Below, piece by piece: positions 59,593-64,000 of a stretch of 64,000 nucleotides of DNA. The DNA lies in contig CM041292.1 of assembly GCA_023052935.1 (NCBI GenBank), positions 103,297,906-103,361,905 of the forward strand. Reading direction: 5' to 3'. Made by a program: the position numbers and the translations under genes. Numbering within the stretch: the stretch's first letter is position 1; every line of letters starts with the position of its first letter. This DNA comes from Piezodorus guildinii (taxonomy: Eukaryota > Arthropoda > Insecta > Hemiptera > Pentatomidae). The notes under the pieces are model-generated. The model searched no databases, had not been told where the DNA came from, and was given only the letters and a program-made list of their open reading frames with translations.

Positions 59593-60759
59593 AAACAAAA
59601 CGATAAAATTAATTTCAAAGAAATATCATAAAAATATAATTTTAAAGGCTAATCGGCTTGCACATTTAATAGCATATTTAGAAATCTTTAGATTATTTTT
59701 TTGGAAGAACAACTTCTTGCTGATGATTTGCTTACAAAATAAAATTCTACTTTGTAAAATAAACAAAACAATGATGGTTTTAGGTTTCCAGTTAATAAAA
59801 ATAAAGAAAACATATTTCTGGAAGAGTAAAAACTTATATTAGCATTTTTGTAAACAGGTTCGATAATCTTAATTTTATTCCTTAGGCTCAACATATTAAT
59901 GAAACGAATACAAAATATGAAAGCGGTCCATAGCACGAATCTATACCTATTTAATTAGTTATTGAATTTGAAATTTTTCATCTAAGCACACCCAAGTAAA
60001 GCTAATTAAAAGGTTGGTACAACCGGTCAATAACTACTGATCGTAAAAACAAGGTATGCGAAGAGGAGATCGTAGTGTTTTCAAATGCAGCACAAGAATT
60101 TTCATGGTGGTACTTATGAGAAATAAAAAAGGATTTATGAAAGATACTGTATAATCAAGCACATACCAGAGACAACTTCCAGCGTTATGGCAAAACTAGT
60201 TCTAAACTATTTTAGTGCAGTAAAAACGTCCAATAGCTTTTAGGAATATTTGTTTTCTATTGCGGTGGCACTCACGTATGAATCTTGTTGAGGATCTCCT
60301 GATTCTCAAAATCTAAATTTATCCAGGTTTTAGTTATTCTGTTATTATTCTGGATACCACGGAGAGGATGGGATTGGCTGAACGCGAGCGATAAGGAGCC
60401 GACGGAGGCTGCTACGCATACAGTCAATATGTTGATCCCTAGGACCATAAAGGCAGCCTGTGCCCTGGATGCGTGAGTTTTACTCAGTTTTTTTTTTCTT
60501 TTTTATTTACTTTTTCTTACCCACCGGCTGAAACAGTTTTCCTCCTCCCGTTGTAAAAGTGTTACTTCAACGGCTGCACTTCAACTTTATTGCTCCCTTA
60601 CTTTCTCGTTTTACTTTCTACTTGCTAAAATTTTCTAGTTCCCAGGAGTTTTTTTTTTCCACCAAATAGTCGTAGATTAGTTGCACATGATGGAATGTTG
60701 AAATCACAAACTACTACGTTTCCGCTTTATGAATTATTTACAGTGTTGTTATGGCTTTT
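59593..60759. other. Spacer with GC-balanced patch
   Basis: Gene-free. 60350-60480 is GC-balanced and unassigned. Opposing ORFs at 59564-59936 have no family signature. Confidence 0.4.
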
Positions 60760-60778
60760 TTTTTTTTTTTTTTTTTTT

Positions 60779-60885
60779 AGTTGATTTACTAACAATATTC
60801 TAATATTCTACCAAAGCTGGTATTTGAACACAAGGCCAGCTGTGTAGACTAGTGCTCCATCCACTAGACCTCGCCGCTCTCATCG
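60779..60885 (-). mobile_element. SINE family 1, head only
   Basis: Minus strand: AGCGGCGAGGTCTAGTGGAT, A box, B box GTGTTCAAATACC. It stops within the body; a 22-nt T run (60757-60778) follows on the plus strand. Confidence 0.75.
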
Positions 60886-61086
60886 CTTGACATAAAGAAA
60901 CATTTTTATTTACCTAATTAGCACTTATTCTTTACTTTTCCTTTGATTTTTATAGAAATACGTGTAAGGAAAAGATAAATATGTTTGTTTGTATGAAAAG
61001 TGTATGTTTTTAACAAAAATAGTTGTTTTAGGATCCCATTAGTCCAAACGTCCACGTCTCTACAATCAATATGATTGTGTTTTTTT

Positions 61087-61940
61087 TACTTTCACTTACC
61101 TATGTATAAATATATGGGAAGAGAAAGTATTGCGATCGTGAACATTTTCTAATTCAAGTTTTAGGGTCCTCTAAGTCCAAATGACCAAGTCAACCAAAAA
61201 GGTCAGTGTGTGTGTCTGTTGTAAACTGGTGTGAAAACGAAAAGTCATATGAAACTGAAAATTTATATTTAAGACAATTATACGCCTGAGATGTTAAAGA
61301 AACTTTTTTGATCAAGATCAGCTAACCAGAAGAGCCACTTTATAGTATAGATTTTGCACATTTTTACGATTTTCTCAAAAACCACTAACGATTTTGATTA
61401 AACTCCCTATATCGATGTAAAATGTAATGGGCTTTAATATCATGTGGGTTTCATTATGATTCAAGTAGTATGACAGGACTTAAATACCAATATCTTAATT
61501 TTGTTTCCTCTAAAGTACCTTTAATTTTGTAGATTCGAAAAAATTAATCATTTATGTTGTTAGCATTGATAAAAAACGGCTAAATATACAAGTTGAAGGA
61601 ATTTGACAATCAACTGAAAGAAAAAGTGCAAAAGTGTTTTTTTATGTAAGTTGTGTTTTTTTTTAGATAAGAACCATAAGACATATGTATAATATACCGT
61701 TGGAAAGCTAAAGATTTTAGAAAAACTATTATCTTATACACAAGCTTGTAAATAAAGAGAGATGAAAAGCCGATAAAACTAACTGATTGTTTTAGATAAT
61801 AATATAATAGATTTTTTAATAAAACTAATTTTAATTAATTCTTTAGCAATTTATTTTCATATCTAAATGTATTTAATAATCCTTAAATTTAAAATTAGAT
61901 AAGTGAAAGTCGAGTGTTGTGCGCACCTAACTTTTTTAAG
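61087..61940 (+). repeat. RepA copy 6, most complete
   Basis: Left TTTTACTTTCACTTACCTAT, AAAGTATTGCGATCGTGAAC, full interior, right AAGTGAAAGTCGAGTGTTG then GCGCACC. About 850 bp without insertions. It shows the inverted relation between its two ends clearly. No ORF. Confidence 0.85.
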
Positions 61941-63080
61941 TCGAATTCGAAATATAAGGCGGCAAATTTAAGATTGGCAAGTGATTATCAGACCATCTAA
62001 AACTATTGTAATATCTCAGTTACATCTGCTATAGTCTATCCATTAAAAAAAAAAAATGGTTTAAAATGCGGTATGCCATGGGTAATTATTCAAGATAATT
62101 ACCACAAATTGTTTAATTTAATTGGTTATCAAGGATTTAGAATTGGATTCTTTTTGGCAGCACATTATTTTGTCCAATTACTGATATACATTAAATACTA
62201 TAATAATTTACTTCTCAATTATAATAGGGGGACTGTATACTATTGTAATCGTAATACGGTTCTGTAGACTGACGGCTTCTGTTGGTGTCTTCTTTGTGAT
62301 TTAGGATGGGATGGGCTTATTTCTTATATACTGACTTACACTTTGGGTTTTTAAAAACTGGATTTTATAGAAACTACTTAATTGGTTTGTTAGTGTAGCT
62401 GACTATTGAGACACATTCTTTCACGGGAGTTTAAACATCCTACCGAATATTATTTAAAGGGTTTCTTGTAAACGCTTGGAAAGGTAATTTTTTTCTGCCC
62501 CTCTGGGCAATGAAGACCATTTTTCTATATCCAGGTGGGGTGCGACTTCTTTTAGTTAGCTCAATCAATTGTATTTTATTAGACAAACATATTTAAAAAT
62601 CAATTAACTCGATATATGGCTGATTATAATAACGTAAGAAAAGATATTCAGGGTCGTGCTAATTGATGAATTAGGCTTTCCTTAGAAATTGCACTCGATA
62701 ATAATTCTTAGCAACGTATAACATAATAGGATCGGATCATTGAACCTTCCTTGAAAACTTGTAAGTGCATTTATTAAAATATATAGCTCTCCTTTAATAA
62801 GGTATTCCACGGCGATTACATTCTGTTTTGCTGAAGCTGAGCTATAAATCAGCGGAGAGCTTAACTTTTAATTAGATAAGCAATAGGTTACCCCGGCTAA
62901 TTAGTCAGGTAACAGCTGTAAGGTATTAAAATAGTTTATAGTCAAGGCAAACTGATTTACAGAATCCTTTTCCTCATTTGATGATCCTCATCAAATCTCA
63001 TGTAATCTCGTTCTATAATCAATATTGACATGTTATCCTGTAATCTTACACGACATTAAAGTGAATTGATTCTTCCTTCT
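61941..63080. other. Non-repetitive spacer with homeodomain-like sites
   Basis: No gene. 62640-63060 is less AT-rich and carries CTAATTAGTCAGG, TTTTAATTAGATAAGC and CAGCTG sites. Possible regulatory DNA, unproven. Confidence 0.3.
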
Positions 63081-63103
63081 TTTTTTTTTTTTTTTTTTTT
63101 TTT
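63081..63103. repeat. poly(T) run
   Basis: About 23 T. Confidence 0.9.
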
Positions 63104-63204
63104 TACTTGACGTTTATAACATCTTTTAATTATATGACACAATCAAGCCTTAGGGCAACGGATTACTATACCTACAATGGTACGCAATTTTTTGTTTAAT
63201 TATT

Positions 63205-64000
63205 TTGAATAATCAACCTTTGTAATCGACCAAAAGAAAAAATTACCCCAGCTCAAAATTTGAGAGCTAACGTTTAAAGATGCGTAGAATCCGAATAACT
63301 AATAAAAAAAATCCGTTTGTCCGCCGTCCGCGGCATTTCTTTCATTTTTTTTTTTTAAATCCGCCACACAAATACTAGTCCATGCAACGATGATCCTAAC
63401 GTTATATAGATATCCTAACGTTATATACGTTGATATCACCTGGTTAGTTTCGAAATGGCGGCCGATTAAAAGGGATTTAATTGAATAACTCCATTATTTT
63501 TGAAGATAGAGATAAAAATCATTATTGTTTTTTAACAAAAAAAAACGCGATTAATTATAAAAAAAAGAAAAAAGAAAAGAAAAAAATTAAAATTTTACAC
63601 ATAAATACGCCCATAACTCGGTTATTATTGACGGTAGAGAAATGTACGTATAGAGTTTTAGAATCAGTAGAGCGCGCTAATAAAAAACAACAACATAATT
63701 ATAAAAAATAAAATGAAAAAAAAATTGAACTCTCACTTATATATACGCTTGTAACTATGTTATTTTTGAATAAATAGAAAATTTTTTTAACAATAAAAAA
63801 AAAAATTGAAATTGTATACATAAATAGGCTCATAACTCAGTTATTATTGAAGACAGTGAAAAATATGTATTGCGTTTAATAATCAGTAAAGAGTGATAAA
63901 TATTAAAAAAAAAAAACCCTTATGAATATTCACGTAACAAATTATAATAGATGTAATCTACATAAAATCTGTTATTATTGAAGATAGAGAAATGATTTTC
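63205..64000 (+). repeat. RepB copy 2 leading into a ~130-bp satellite
   Basis: AACCTTTGTAATCGACCAA, CTCAAAATTTGAGAG and ATGGCGGCCGATTAAA follow RepB order. From 63480, degenerate units recur with the core TTATTATTGAAGATAGAGAAA at about 63495, 63623, 63760, 63841 and 63973. Spacings are ~128, 137, 81 and 132 bp. The array continues past the window end. Confidence 0.8.

Noticed and set aside
1..64000. CRISPR array, operon, riboswitch or bacterial gene
   Set aside because: Composition, SINEs and LINEs show eukaryotic nuclear DNA; no array of regular spacers is seen.

Overview
The window is 64 kb of strongly AT-rich eukaryotic nuclear DNA. It is packed with (TA)n microsatellites, homopolymer runs and decayed transposable elements. 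I find no host protein gene, rRNA or functional tRNA; every coding signal I can name is a retroelement remnant. The mix (Jockey-type LINEs with an RNase H tail, Penelope-like elements, three tRNA-derived SINE families, a hAT-type end) fits an animal, most likely an arthropod. I cannot fix the species. A large-genome insect is plausible but is an inference.

Layout. 1-3000: AT-rich spacer, then the 3' end of a Penelope-like element (PLE) at 1579-1845 with a hammerhead-ribozyme-like motif at 2936-2973. 5272-5761: possible solo LTR. 7130-7182: a second hammerhead-like motif, minus strand. 9399-11131: the best-preserved element, a 5'-truncated PLE with reverse transcriptase, GIY-YIG endonuclease and a 3' hammerhead-like motif. 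11.4-15.6 kb: LINE debris and two SINEs. 17.8-18.6 kb: first copy of an unclassified dispersed repeat, called RepA here. 21.2-22.9 kb: three-level nest (SINE in DNA transposon in Jockey LINE). 23.3-31.6 kb: more SINEs, a hAT end and several LINE 3' ends. 33.3-39.6 kb: LINE, two RepA copies each carrying a SINE, and a 20-bp perfect hairpin. 42-46.3 kb: RepB repeats, a 291-bp palindrome built from PLE termini, and another hammerhead-like motif. 47-51.3 kb: LINE RT and RNase H remnants. 52.3-52.6 kb: large foldback. 53.7 kb: a splice-acceptor/donor juxtaposition. 55-64 kb: Jockey, SINE fragments, three more RepA copies and a RepB-type satellite running off the end.

Interpretation. The window reads as intergenic or giant-intron DNA built by repeated insertion. 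Two positions on the plus strand (53734/53735, and more weakly 44731/44732) look like recursive-splicing ratchet points, which would suit a very long plus-strand intron; this is inference. Several gene-free stretches of more balanced base composition are flagged as possible conserved regulatory DNA. The most interesting items are the hammerhead-like motifs tied to PLE remains, the ratchet-point candidates, and the RepA/RepB family with its shared terminus.
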